Under the pieces are notes generated by a model. The model was not told the origin of the DNA. It made no database searches and saw only the letters and a list, made by a program, of their open reading frames with translations. Shown here in pieces: positions 9,108-15,966 of a stretch of 64,000 nucleotides of DNA; position 1 is the first letter of the stretch, and every line of letters begins with the position of its first letter. The DNA lies in contig NZ_CP031143.1 of NCBI RefSeq assembly GCF_014697215.1, positions 1 through 64,000 of the forward strand, written 5' to 3'. A program made the translations under genes and the position numbers. This DNA comes from Saccharopolyspora pogona (GTDB lineage Bacteria; Actinomycetota; Actinomycetes; Mycobacteriales; Pseudonocardiaceae).

Positions 9108-9233
9108 TGCATCCCTCCAACTTGGGGCCCGGGACAGTTTCAGGAGTTCAGGGCCTCCAGGTGTCGGGCCTTGCGGCTATTGTTGATCGCACAGGCTCGC
9201 CCGGTGGTTGGCCGGGTCGGGGTGAGGGTAGAA

Positions 9234-9270
9234 GATGCCCCGCGGTGTCGTGGTTGGGCCGCGGGGCATC
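9234..9270 (-). terminator. Terminator hairpin
   Basis: Perfect 12-base stem GATGCCCCGCGG / CCGCGGGGCATC with a 13-base loop, directly after the stop of the gene at 9287-9544. Confidence 0.7.
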
Positions 9271-9286
9271 GCCATGTCCGGGCTCT

Positions 9287-9544
9287 TTAGGCCTTACCTG
9301 TTCCGCCGCAGCGGATGCACGGGATACCCGCGCCGTCCGGGTGCTTGCCTGATTCACCGCTTCCTTTGCAGTTCGGGCAGGTGATGCCGTGCAGCGGCCG
9401 GGTCGCGATCATCATCAGCTGCTGTGAGCTGACCTCGATGTCGATGACGTCGCCACTGGTGGTGACGACCTGCAGGATCGGCTGGCCAGCATCGTCGGTG
9501 AGTGTGACGCGCCGTGCTGTGAGGCGTTGGGCGGTGTTGGTCAT
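9287..9544 (-). CDS. Small zinc-finger protein (DnaJ-like CxxCxGxG)
   Basis: 85 residues; ATG 9544 follows a GGAGGGG site. The N-terminal half is a beta-rich segment (ARRVTLTDDAGQPILQVVTT). The C-terminus has two CxxCxGxG-type knuckles (CPNCKGSG and CIRCGGTG), the zinc-binding pattern of DnaJ central domains, here in a tiny stand-alone protein. It may bind nucleic acid or protein; the function is unknown. Confidence 0.7.
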   Translation of the reverse strand: MTNTAQRLTARRVTLTDDAGQPILQVVTTSGDVIDIEVSSQQLMMIATRPLHGITCPNCKGSGESGKHPDGAGIPCIRCGGTGKA

Positions 9545-9782
9545 CGGAACCCCTCCGGTGTTCTGCAGGCTCATCGGTGCTGATTGCTATCGCCCATGAT
9601 GGTCGCGCTGTTGATGGGGCGGGATCAGCTGATCGCGTGGTGGCCTGCCATCGCGGGGGATCAAGAGCCCCCGTACGTCGTGTTTGCTGGCCCATTTGCC
9701 CGTACAGGCTCCTGATCGTCTTGTTGGCAATCTTGTGCCTCGTGGCAGGTTCGAGGGCTCTCAAGGCGTTCTGCGCCGTCGA
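9545..9782. other. Gap without a clear gene
   Basis: 238 bases. Open frames are present on the minus strand but overlap the neighbouring genes and have no ribosome site. A weak hairpin (CGGGGG / CCCCCG) lies near 9653-9674. I see nothing else. Confidence 0.4.
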
Positions 9783-9920
9783 TCACTCGGTTTGGGGCGC
9801 CATGTGGCCGTCGTCGGCGGGGTCTTCTTCTGGAAGCACTGCGGCCAGCCACGAACGCAGGTCGGGGGCCCCTTCGTAGGGCCGTTCGTGGCCGCTCGTC
9901 TTGTCCTCGTGGTCAGTCAT
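9783..9920 (-). CDS. Very small acidic protein, possible
   Basis: 45 residues, MTDHEDKTSGHERPYEG with an acidic C-terminus (PEEDPADDGH). It lies 53 bases after the stop of the gene at 9974-10318, in the same direction. The ribosome site is weak, so it is a possible gene only. Confidence 0.4.
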   Translation of the reverse strand: MTDHEDKTSGHERPYEGAPDLRSWLAAVLPEEDPADDGHMAPQTE

Positions 9921-9973
9921 GCTCGATACATCGGCAGCGTGGCGTGGTGGCCTGACAAGCCTGACATTCGCGG

Positions 9974-10318
9974 TCAGTCGTCCCGCGGTTCGTCATGCCA
10001 GGCGAGTCCGCCGGCCACCATTTCCTCCAGGACCCGCCGCACCGCGTCGATGTCGTCGATCCCGGCGATGGCCGCCAGGTCCTTGGGCGGGTATGGGCCA
10101 CCGCCGTGGCGGGTGACCACGTTGCGGATCGCATGGGTGATTTCCAGGTCGTGGGTCTGTTGGGCGACTGGCTCCAGCTCGGCGAGCACCTGCTCCAACC
10201 ACGTGGTGTCTTCCCCGGCTGCTCGACGCTGGGTGATCTCGCTACGTACCGACGCCACGAGGTCGGCAACGACGGTGACGATCCGGGCGATCTCTCGGTC
10301 TTGGTCGGAGGGTTCCAC
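9974..10318 (-). CDS. Helical protein with HTH-like C-terminus, unknown
   Basis: 114 residues from a GTG (MEPSDQDREIARIVTVV). The first 75 residues are helical. The last 40 (YPPKDLAAIAGIDDIDAVRR) look like a short winged-helix or helix-turn-helix. It lies between the repeat-rich region at 10.4-10.8 kb and the small leftward genes. No known family recognised. Confidence 0.65.
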   Translation of the reverse strand: MEPSDQDREIARIVTVVADLVASVRSEITQRRAAGEDTTWLEQVLAELEPVAQQTHDLEITHAIRNVVTRHGGGPYPPKDLAAIAGIDDIDAVRRVLEEMVAGGLAWHDEPRDD

Positions 10319-10459
10319 GCTTCCAGCCTGCGCTTGCTGTGCCGCTCGGGTGCCAGGGTCGAAGGGCTCCGCCTCGCGCGCGTCTACTTACGAAACTCAC
10401 CCTCACCAGAGCAGGCCAGCGCCCGACCACGTCCAGAGTTGGCTGCGCATAAGTCTGTT

Positions 10460-10496
10460 ACGTAGGGAACCCCGACGTAGGAGGGGTTTCCTACGT
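10460..10496. repeat. Inverted repeat with ACGTAGG arms
   Basis: Arms ACGTAGGGAACCCC and GGGGTTTCCTACGT, one mismatch, with a third ACGTAGG copy in the loop. Confidence 0.65.
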
Positions 10497-10600
10497 GCGC
10501 GGGGGGCGCGGGGGGCGGCGTAGCCCCCCGGTGGTGTTCTTCCTATAAACCAGTGTTCTTCTCCCGGTGGTCTTCTAAAGAGAGCGGAAAAACCTACGTT

Positions 10601-10745
10601 GGTTTTCCCGCACTGGTTGCGACCTGCCCGAACAGGCGTTTATGCAGGTCGCACCATGTCCGAAAACCCGCACTGGTGTGATCATTCCGTGATCATCGCC
10701 GAAGCCTGTCGCATCGTCGCAGGTCAGAACCAGTGCGGAAAATCC
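10601..10745. repeat. Iteron-like repeats, CCGCACTGGT type
   Basis: Copies at 10601-10626, 10661-10682 and, inverted, 10719-10745. The first and third match over about 25 bases around TTTTCC-GCACTGGTT-GACCT, so they form a long interrupted inverted repeat. Confidence 0.6.
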
Positions 10746-10780
10746 GATGTGGTTGCGACCAGTAGGAACGACGAGATGCC

Positions 10781-10815
10781 AGCGGGCCCCCAACCTAACC
10801 GGTTGGGGGCCCGCT
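10781..10815 (-). terminator. Terminator after replication-initiator-like gene
   Basis: 15-base perfect stem AGCGGGCCCCCAACC / GGTTGGGGGCCCGCT. It lies just past the stop at 10836 of the leftward gene and could act in both directions. Confidence 0.75.
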
Positions 10816-10835
10816 TTCGGCATGCTCGGGGCAGT

Positions 10836-11297
10836 TCAGGCGGCGTCGTCGCCGCGCTCCTTGGCCACCTGCTTCAGGATCTGGGCGACCTCGTCGGGGT
10901 CATCGGTCACCCACCAGGTGTAAGGCCCATACAGGCCGCCGATGTTCTTGCCGTTCTTGTCGACGGTCCCGGCGGGGTAGCGGATTCGCTCGCCGCGGTA
11001 GACGTAGCCGAACTTCTGCAGCTCCTTGATCGCGCCGTCGATGGCGGTCTTGCCGTCCTTGTTCTGGCGCTCGATTAGGTCGACGGTGATGTCGAAGCCT
11101 TCCTTGTGGCTGGCCAGGTTCAGGAACAGGCCCTTGGCCTTCAGGCTCAGTCGGGGATCACGGGCGAGTGCGTTGGTGACAAGCGTGAAGTGGTCGCCAG
11201 CCATCCGGCCACGGCGGAGTCCGCCGATGAATTCGTCGCGGGACAACGATGGTCCTTCCCCGCCCGGTGCCAGGTTCGGGTTTGCGACACGTTCCAC
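10836..11297 (-). CDS. Replication-initiator-like winged-helix protein
   Basis: 153 residues from GTG 11297. The core (HFTLVTNALARDPRLSLKAK, then GLFLNLASHKEGFDITVDLI) matches the N-terminal winged helix of plasmid and phage replication initiators of the DnaD/RepA type: a pattern of N-L-RD-LS-AKGL-L-S. After it comes a small beta part (YVYRGERIRYPAGTVDKNGK). Such domains bind iterons or recruit the replication machinery, and the repeat region lies directly downstream. A role as plasmid-state initiator is inferred. It has its own terminator at 10781-10815. Confidence 0.65.
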   Translation of the reverse strand: MERVANPNLAPGGEGPSLSRDEFIGGLRRGRMAGDHFTLVTNALARDPRLSLKAKGLFLNLASHKEGFDITVDLIERQNKDGKTAIDGAIKELQKFGYVYRGERIRYPAGTVDKNGKNIGGLYGPYTWWVTDDPDEVAQILKQVAKERGDDAA

Positions 11298-11359
11298 ACC
11301 TGGCTAGCGCTGGTGTGGGGTGTACCCGTACCATCGGCACCGAACGATTTGGGTCGTTG

Positions 11360-11407
11360 AAACCGTCGCCCTCGCCTGCCAAAGCTTGGGGCGGCGGTTT
11401 CTTTTTG
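11360..11407 (+). terminator. Terminator hairpin
   Basis: Stem AAACCGTCGCC / GGCGGCGGTTT (one G-T pair), then CTTTTTG. Oriented rightward, it could block transcription entering from the left. Confidence 0.7.
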
Positions 11408-11436
11408 TCTTGTGACCGGGTGGGTCACCTGATCGA

Positions 11437-11447
11437 GTAAACCCTAC
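11437..11447. promoter_or_regulatory. Half-site of the GTAAACCCTAC operator
   Basis: GTAAACCCTAC is identical to one arm of the palindrome at 12727-12751 and lies about 140 bases upstream of the initiator-like gene. It may bind the same regulator. Confidence 0.5.
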
Positions 11448-11538
11448 AACATCAACACTGTGAACGGCCGTAGCGAAACGCCCGAACGCGTCAGCCCGCG
11501 TGGCACGATGGAACCGGCGACGGCCGCGCCAGAACACA

Positions 11539-11573
11539 GAGACGCCCCTGGACCACCGTTCCAGGGGCGTCTC
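11539..11573 (-). terminator. Terminator of the DUF5753/DUF397 operon
   Basis: 13-base perfect stem GAGACGCCCCTGG / CCAGGGGCGTCTC just beyond the stop at 11591. Confidence 0.85.
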
Positions 11574-11590
11574 GTTCGTTTAGGGCCAGG

Positions 11591-11797
11591 TCAGATGTCG
11601 AACTGGCCGGCCTTCACGCGGCTGGTGAATGCCGCCCACTGCTGGCGGTCCACCGTGAAGTGGCCCAGCTCGCGGGCTTTGGTGTCACGAACGCCCACCG
11701 CAGCGTTCGTGATCGCCACCTCCACACACTGACCTGCGCCATTGCCGCCCGAACGGGACGACTTGCGCCAGGAGTTGGCTTGGAACTCCATGCTCAT
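11591..11797 (-). CDS. DUF397 protein
   Basis: 68 residues: MSMEFQANSWRKSSRSGGNG, then CVEVAI and VGVRDTKARE, then FTVDRQQWAAF. This is the full-length DUF397 pattern (W-KSS-S, C-EVA, RDSK), a family nearly restricted to actinomycetes and normally encoded next to an XRE/DUF5753 regulator, as here. Some pairs behave like antitoxin-regulator or signalling systems. It starts five bases after the regulator's stop, behind AGGAGG, so the two are one operon. Confidence 0.92.
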   Translation of the reverse strand: MSMEFQANSWRKSSRSGGNGAGQCVEVAITNAAVGVRDTKARELGHFTVDRQQWAAFTSRVKAGQFDI

Positions 11798-11801
11798 CTC
11801 G

Positions 11802-12656
11802 TTACACCTCCTTTCGGGTCTTCTCGATCAGTCTCGCTGAGTCCTTCGGGCTCAACGCACTCGCCGTCAGGTGGTTCATCAGGTGCCGATGCTGGGTGAT
11901 GTCGGCAAGCTCTTCGAACCATATGGCCCGGACCAGAGTCTCGATGTAGACGACTCCCGGATCGTCCGGCTGGTCAAAGTCCATGATGGTGAACGGGCCA
12001 CGCGATGCGCGCATCACATCACCACCGTTCGGCACTACCTGCAGGCTGACGGTCGGCAGGTTCGCCATCTCCAGGAGATGGTCAAGCTGGTCGCGCTTCA
12101 CCGCATCCGGGGCGTCGTAGGAGGTCAGCGCGAACTCTGTGGTGATCGCCCACAGCTGCACTGGGCATTCTGAGCGCGTCAGGATCTCCTTGCGCTGCAG
12201 GCGGACCTGTCGCCGGGATTCCAGCGTCACGTTGGTCACGTGGTCGTTGATGGGATCCATCAACATGTGCACGTAGCCCTCGGATTGCAGTAGTCCGGGG
12301 ATGATCAGTGGTTCCCACGACGTCACTTGCCGCGCCCCGTCCTCAAGGCCAAGGAACACCTCGAATCCGGTGGGCTGCCTCGCATCCGGCAGGTTGTCCC
12401 ACCAGTCTTTTCGCTTCAGCAGTTTCAGCTGCTCATCGAACCAGGCGGTTTCGTGCTCGGCGTCGTAGGCACGTAGCAGAGCGAGGATGAGTTTGCGCTG
12501 CGGTTGTCGGCGACGGTTCTCCAGGTGGGAGATCGCGCCCTCGCTGTAGCCGGTGGCCTTGGCTGCGGCGTCCTGGCTCATGCCGGCCTGCTTCCGCAGC
12601 TTGATCATTTTGAACGCAATGGATCGTTGCAAGACGGTTGGGCTTTTGCCGCTCAC
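11802..12656 (-). CDS. XRE-family regulator with DUF5753
   Basis: 284 residues from GTG 12656, which follows AGGGAG and a copy of the start-linked CACCAACC motif. Residues 8-70 are an XRE helix-turn-helix (LRKQAGMSQDAAAKATGYSE, then GAISHLENRRRQPQ). The rest is DUF5753 (WEPLIIPGLLQSEGYVHMLM, and FTIMDFDQPDDPGVVYIETL). This is the usual actinomycete Scr1/BldB-associated regulator. The palindrome at 12727-12751 between it and the rightward gene is a likely binding site. Whether it is the prophage repressor is not known; the XRE pair at 21.7-22.9 kb is the other candidate. Confidence 0.92.
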   Translation of the reverse strand: MSGKSPTVLQRSIAFKMIKLRKQAGMSQDAAAKATGYSEGAISHLENRRRQPQRKLILALLRAYDAEHETAWFDEQLKLLKRKDWWDNLPDARQPTGFEVFLGLEDGARQVTSWEPLIIPGLLQSEGYVHMLMDPINDHVTNVTLESRRQVRLQRKEILTRSECPVQLWAITTEFALTSYDAPDAVKRDQLDHLLEMANLPTVSLQVVPNGGDVMRASRGPFTIMDFDQPDDPGVVYIETLVRAIWFEELADITQHRHLMNHLTASALSPKDSARLIEKTRKEV

Positions 12657-12670
12657 GGCCTTGTCTCCCT

Positions 12671-12684
12671 CGCTGGTTGGTGAT
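12671..12684 (-). promoter_or_regulatory. Start-linked motif (for 12656)
   Basis: Minus-strand ATCACCAACCAGCG, running into the AGGGAG ribosome site of the DUF5753 gene. Variant at the last bases of the motif. Confidence 0.55.
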
Positions 12685-12726
12685 GGGAGAAGGGTACGGG
12701 CGGGACACGATCGGCGTATCGCATGC

Positions 12727-12751
12727 GTAAACCCTACCCGGTAGGGTTTAC
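12727..12751. promoter_or_regulatory. 25-bp palindromic operator GTAAACCCTACC
   Basis: Perfect arms GTAAACCCTACC and GGTAGGGTTTAC around a single C. It lies between the divergent DUF5753 gene and the gene at 12901. A TACTAT -10-like hexamer (12749-12754) overlaps its right edge, so binding would block the rightward promoter. Confidence 0.75.
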
Positions 12752-12863
12752 TACTATTAAGGTCATCTTCAATGGTGACCAGCTCACCGTAGACCACCGG
12801 CGCGGGACGGTTGACCAGCACCACGAAACCACCAACCAAAGTGCCCGCCCCGCGCCGGTCACC

Positions 12864-12878
12864 AACCACCAACCACAG
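12864..12878 (+). promoter_or_regulatory. Start-linked motif (for 12901)
   Basis: AACCACCAACCACAG, 22 bases before the ATG, with a second partial copy (CACCAACC) directly upstream. Confidence 0.7.
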
Positions 12879-12900
12879 TGCAGAGACCCGGAGAACACCA

Positions 12901-13308
12901 ATGAACGACCTGTTCAAGATCTCCGCCACTTCGTCGACCGGCGCCCCCTTCGTCACCAGCGCACCGAACCCGGCCGCCGCGTACGCCGCCGCCCGGATGT
13001 TCGCTGACGAGGGCTACATCAACCCGGCCAAGCCGATCGAATGGCAGCTCGTGCCGAACTTCGGGCTGATCGTCGAGTGCTTCGTCCGCATCGACGACGG
13101 CCCCACACACCTAGTGCTCCTCGAACCCGGCCAGCGCGTCACCACCACCCTCGAAACCTGCTGCGCCGCAACACTCGAGCTCACCGGCGACAAGGTCGAG
13201 GTCACCACCGCCCGCGGCGCACGTGGCATCCCCTGCCCGCTCTGCCACACCACGTGGGCCGCCCGCTTCGACCAGCTCAACGCGCGCATCGCGGCGGTGT
13301 CCGCCTGA
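12901..13308 (+). CDS. Unknown protein with C-terminal zinc-ribbon-like cysteines
   Basis: 135 residues from ATG 12901 (MNDLFKISATSSTGAPFVTS), behind CGGAG. It is alpha/beta with a CC pair (LETCCAATLEL) and a late CPLC, which could bind a metal. It overlaps the next gene by one base. No family recognised. It is controlled from the divergent region with the 25-bp palindrome. Confidence 0.7.
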   Translation: MNDLFKISATSSTGAPFVTSAPNPAAAYAAARMFADEGYINPAKPIEWQLVPNFGLIVECFVRIDDGPTHLVLLEPGQRVTTTLETCCAATLELTGDKVEVTTARGARGIPCPLCHTTWAARFDQLNARIAAVSA

Positions 13309-13685
13309 TGGCCGCCGAACCGCAGATCCCGCAGCCGACCGGCGATATCGCGGAGCTGCTGCAGCGCTGCCGCTACAACAAGGACACCCCGTTGGGCTGG
13401 ATTCAGGGGTACTACCAGCGGCACGCCTACGTGGGCCCGCTTGGCGCGCTCGGCCCGGTCGAGGCGCTGTGCGGCATGGAGGTCACCCACTGCGAGCCGC
13501 GCCCCGACAGCCGGGATGCCACTTGTCCCCGTTGCTTCGAGCGCAGCGTGTGGATCCGTAACCACCGGCCCCCGGCTTCCCAGCTGCGCGGGCCCCACCA
13601 CAAGCAGCCAGATGCGACCCGCCCGAGCATCCGGCACGTCGAACCGCAGGGCGAACGTCAGGAGGACAAGACGAAGCACCAATGA
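13308..13685 (+). CDS. Unknown cysteine-containing protein
   Basis: 125 residues, starting at the ATG that shares a base with the previous stop (TGATG). The middle has GPVEALCGMEVTHCEP and DATCPRCFERSVW, a four-cysteine set that looks like a zinc finger. The tail is basic (HHKQPDATRPSIRHVEPQ). It is coupled to the gene at 12901; the operon ends at the hairpin 13746-13787. Confidence 0.65.
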   Translation: MAAEPQIPQPTGDIAELLQRCRYNKDTPLGWIQGYYQRHAYVGPLGALGPVEALCGMEVTHCEPRPDSRDATCPRCFERSVWIRNHRPPASQLRGPHHKQPDATRPSIRHVEPQGERQEDKTKHQ

Positions 13686-13745
13686 ACTCGGTGCCGCTGG
13701 TGGCCGTGGTCGCCAACCCCCGAACCAGCAGGCACCAACATGAAA

Positions 13746-13787
13746 GATGGGCCCGGCTCCTACTTCCCCCGAGGAGCCGGGCCCATC
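13746..13787. terminator. Bidirectional terminator
   Basis: 15-base perfect stem GATGGGCCCGGCTCC / GGAGCCGGGCCCATC between the convergent genes ending at 13685 and 13801. Confidence 0.85.
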
Positions 13788-13800
13788 TGCTATGCCCGAA

Positions 13801-14136
13801 CTACTCGGCGGGCCTCCACAGCCCGGTCATCCACGTGAACACCTCGTGCGCGGCATCCTGCTGGTACAGCACCGGGTTGGAGCGGGAACTATCGTCCTGC
13901 GCGCCGACGACTTCGTACCGCACCAATTCGTCCATCACCTGTCTGGCCAGCGTGAACGAGATCCGGAGCCGTCGTTGCAGCATCGAGGTAGAACCGAACC
14001 CGGTCCAGATCACCAGCCGCGCGCCGGCCGCGACCATGTCCGCGGTCAGCTCTGTCCGGGTTGGCAGGTCCACGTCGAAGTGGGCGCCGCGCACATGGTC
14101 CCAACGCTGCTGCAGTTCCTTCTCGACATCGCTCAT
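13801..14136 (-). CDS. Stand-alone FtsK-gamma-like winged-helix protein
   Basis: 111 residues. The part around residues 50-97 (SMLQRRLRISFTLARQVMDE, LVRYEVVGAQ, NPVL) follows the pattern of the FtsK gamma domain (LQRR-RIGY-RA-R-D-LE-GVVG-VL), the DNA-reading winged helix normally at the end of FtsK translocases. Here it has no ATPase. It could read DNA words for the translocase at 38024, or act as a repressor; both are inferred. It overlaps the next upstream gene by four bases. Confidence 0.75.
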   Translation of the reverse strand: MSDVEKELQQRWDHVRGAHFDVDLPTRTELTADMVAAGARLVIWTGFGSTSMLQRRLRISFTLARQVMDELVRYEVVGAQDDSSRSNPVLYQQDAAHEVFTWMTGLWRPAE

Positions 14137-14603
14137 CGGGTGGTCTCCTTCTCCAGTCTGGTCGCCGCCCGCCGCATCCTGCTGATCTCCTTCCGCAACG
14201 CCTTTTCCAACTCGGCCGGGTCGGTGACGTCCAGCAGATCAGCCAGCTGGCCGACGGACTCGCGCAGCTGCGCCGCCCGCCCTTCCTGCTCACCGAATCG
14301 CCGGTTGCGATCCTCCAAACTCGCGACCGCAGCAACAGTGCCTGTTTCTCCATAACTCGCCAACCACTGCAGCGTGGCGCGCTCCATCTCTGTTGGCTCG
14401 AACCCCAACGGTTCCTGGAGCGCGGCCATGCGGTCGGCGTGGACCCGTTCCACCCACGATTCATGGGATTCTGGGGGGTCGGCATGCAGATCCTGGTCCA
14501 GCGAGTGGTCCGGCACGTCATACGGCGGCCTGACCCGCACAGCGGACCGGGTGGTGATCGGCTCGTGCACCGGGCCCGCAGCGTCTAGGTCGTTAGCGTT
14601 CAT
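14133..14603 (-). CDS. Helical protein, unknown
   Basis: 156 residues from ATG 14603 (MNANDLDAAGPVHEPITT) behind GAGAGG. The second half is strongly helical (LEDRNRRFGEQEGRAAQLRE) and probably coiled coil. It overlaps both neighbours (ATGA-type joins), so it belongs to one leftward operon. No known domain is visible. Confidence 0.65.
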   Translation of the reverse strand: MNANDLDAAGPVHEPITTRSAVRVRPPYDVPDHSLDQDLHADPPESHESWVERVHADRMAALQEPLGFEPTEMERATLQWLASYGETGTVAAVASLEDRNRRFGEQEGRAAQLRESVGQLADLLDVTDPAELEKALRKEISRMRRAATRLEKETTR

Positions 14604-14940
14604 CAGACCTCTCGCTTTCCTCAGCGCGCGACCGCTGACGGTTCGCGGACTCTGCCATCTGGTCGGCGAGCTGCCGGAATTGATCGATAGAGTCACTGCA
14701 CACCGACCACAGCAACGGCGAATTGACGTTCAGATGTTGCAGTTGCTTGATCAGGTCACGATTCGCCCGGGCGATGGTGGCGAGTTCCTCGTACACCGAC
14801 GCCATCTCGCGCCGCACCTCCGGTGCAACGTCGTCTCCTGCCAGGTGCTGGCGTTCGTCCAGCCATTTACTTAGCTCTGCCCACCGTTCCCGATTCCTGC
14901 TGTAGGCAGCATCCAGGTCTTGCATACTCTTGTCGCTCAT
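14593..14940 (-). CDS. Helical protein, unknown
   Basis: 115 residues (MSDKSMQDLDAAYSRNRERW), almost all alpha-helix and very charged at the C-terminus (RQRSRAEESERSDER). Overlaps the next gene by 11 bases. Likely a structural or regulatory small phage protein of the early leftward operon. Confidence 0.65.
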   Translation of the reverse strand: MSDKSMQDLDAAYSRNRERWAELSKWLDERQHLAGDDVAPEVRREMASVYEELATIARANRDLIKQLQHLNVNSPLLWSVCSDSIDQFRQLADQMAESANRQRSRAEESERSDER

Positions 14941-14945
14941 CTCGA

Positions 14946-15326
14946 TCAGTCCTCGTCCCCGTAGCTGCCGCCCTGCAGGCGCCCCGCCAAGAATCTTTCG
15001 TTCTTCGCGGAGAGCGCTTCTTTTTCGGTGACCACACCGCAGCGCACCTGAATGTCAAGAAGCTCGTGCCACTCATGGTCAACGAACCCGGCTCGTTCTT
15101 CCGGTTTCATAGTGCGCACCGTGACAAGCTTCATCACTTCCTGGAGCTGGGAAATGGTGACGCGGTGCAGGTGCGCATGAGGCTTGACCACAGTGGGCGC
15201 GTACACGAACCACGTGAACGGGTCGGTGGTGTCCTGTGCGATCACAAGCTCGTCGAACTCCGTGAGGTTCCACCACATCTGACGCTCGTCTTCCCAACAC
15301 GGTGGTGGGGTCAGTTCGTTGGTCAT
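14946..15326 (-). CDS. Unknown protein
   Basis: 126 residues from ATG 15326 (MTNELTPPPCWEDERQMWWN), chosen because GGAGG and a copy of the start-linked motif precede it. Mixed alpha/beta, rich in tryptophan and charged residues. No family recognised. Confidence 0.65.
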   Translation of the reverse strand: MTNELTPPPCWEDERQMWWNLTEFDELVIAQDTTDPFTWFVYAPTVVKPHAHLHRVTISQLQEVMKLVTVRTMKPEERAGFVDHEWHELLDIQVRCGVVTEKEALSAKNERFLAGRLQGGSYGDED

Positions 15327-15347
15327 GTCTTTCCTCCAGCAAGTTCC

Positions 15348-15360
15348 GGTTGGTTGGTGG
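15348..15360 (-). promoter_or_regulatory. Start-linked motif (for 15326)
   Basis: Minus-strand CCACCAACCAACC, 21 bases before the ATG, followed by GGAGG. Confidence 0.6.
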
Positions 15361-15410
15361 AGTTGACCCGAAAATTTTGGGCCCTCAGATGGCCTGTAAC
15401 GGCCTGGCGG

Positions 15411-15441
15411 GGCTCGCCCGAAGCGATGGGATGGGCGAGCC
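15411..15441 (-). terminator. Terminator-like hairpin
   Basis: Perfect 9-base stem GGCTCGCCC / GGGCGAGCC with a 13-base loop, between the genes ending at 15462 and starting at 15326. Confidence 0.55.
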
Positions 15442-15461
15442 ACCAGGGGAAACGCGGGTGA

Positions 15462-15635
15462 TCAGTCGGTCACGCCGTAGCGCTCGCAGGCTTGCCTCAG
15501 CAACCGCTGCCGCATCCCGTCAGGGATCTTGCGCATGAGCGACTCCAGCGAGTTCCAGGCGCGCAACTCCAGGGATGCCTCATCAAACGCTCGCTGCGCC
15601 AGGCGTTCCACGGTGTCGTTGGGGGATTCCATCAT
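15462..15635 (-). CDS. Small helical protein, unknown
   Basis: 57 residues (MMESPNDTVERLAQRAFDEA). ATGATG start with AGGAG seven bases upstream and the start-linked motif before that. All helix, basic C-terminus (RQRLLRQACERYGV). Unknown function. Confidence 0.65.
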   Translation of the reverse strand: MMESPNDTVERLAQRAFDEASLELRAWNSLESLMRKIPDGMRQRLLRQACERYGVTD

Positions 15636-15646
15636 CACTGCTCCTT

Positions 15647-15658
15647 CGTGGTTGGTGG
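15647..15658 (-). promoter_or_regulatory. Start-linked motif (for 15635)
   Basis: Minus-strand CCACCAACCACG running straight into AAGGAG. Confidence 0.7.
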
Positions 15659-15685
15659 TGCGGTTGTATCGGGGGCCGCCGACAG

Positions 15686-15964
15686 CTACTCGGCGCCTGG
15701 CTTCTCGCGCCAGAACGAGGAATCCGTGGGGCGTTCGCCCTTGAGCCACGCAGTGGTTTCCGCCATGCTGTCGGCGACCGCGGAAGGGTTGAGCACCGCC
15801 AGCACCATGTCGCTGAACTGCTTGCGTGCTTCACGATCGGCAGCGTCCAGTCCACGCGCTACCTTGCGCGCCCAATACGCCTGCTCTGTCTCCAGCCGCG
15901 GCAGGAGTTCATCCCGGGTGAGGTTGTTCAGATCGTCCCAGGTGAGCCGCTTGAACCGGGCCAT
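15686..15964 (-). CDS. Helical protein, unknown
   Basis: 92 residues (MARFKRLTWDDLNNLTRDEL). ATG 15964 is six bases after an in-frame GTG at 15970 that overlaps the integrase stop; either could be used, both behind GAGGAG. The protein is helical with a conserved-looking W-x-REKPG end. It is coupled to the integrase gene. Confidence 0.65.
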   Translation of the reverse strand: MARFKRLTWDDLNNLTRDELLPRLETEQAYWARKVARGLDAADREARKQFSDMVLAVLNPSAVADSMAETTAWLKGERPTDSSFWREKPGAE

Positions 15965-15966
15965 CG

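Larger units (their letters stand above)
10319..10835. other. Repeat-rich non-coding region, candidate replication origin
   Basis: 517 bases with no credible gene. It holds an imperfect hairpin with ACGTAGG arms (10460-10496), a G6C/GC6 hairpin (10510-10529), three copies of a CCGCACTGGT-type element (two direct near 10608 and 10668, one inverted near 10729) inside longer matches, the sequence GGTTGCGACC at 10615-10624 and again at 10751-10760, and a paired TGATCA. A gene for a replication-initiator-like protein follows at 10836-11297. Repeats beside an initiator gene are the usual form of an iteron origin; an attachment site is the main alternative. Confidence 0.45.

Noticed and set aside
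9354..9764. 136-codon minus-strand frame across 9354-9764
   Set aside because: Overlaps the well-supported zinc-finger gene by about 190 bases and has no ribosome site.
9661..10523. Plus-strand frames over 9.6-10.5 kb
   Set aside because: Leftward genes there have better starts and protein-like composition.
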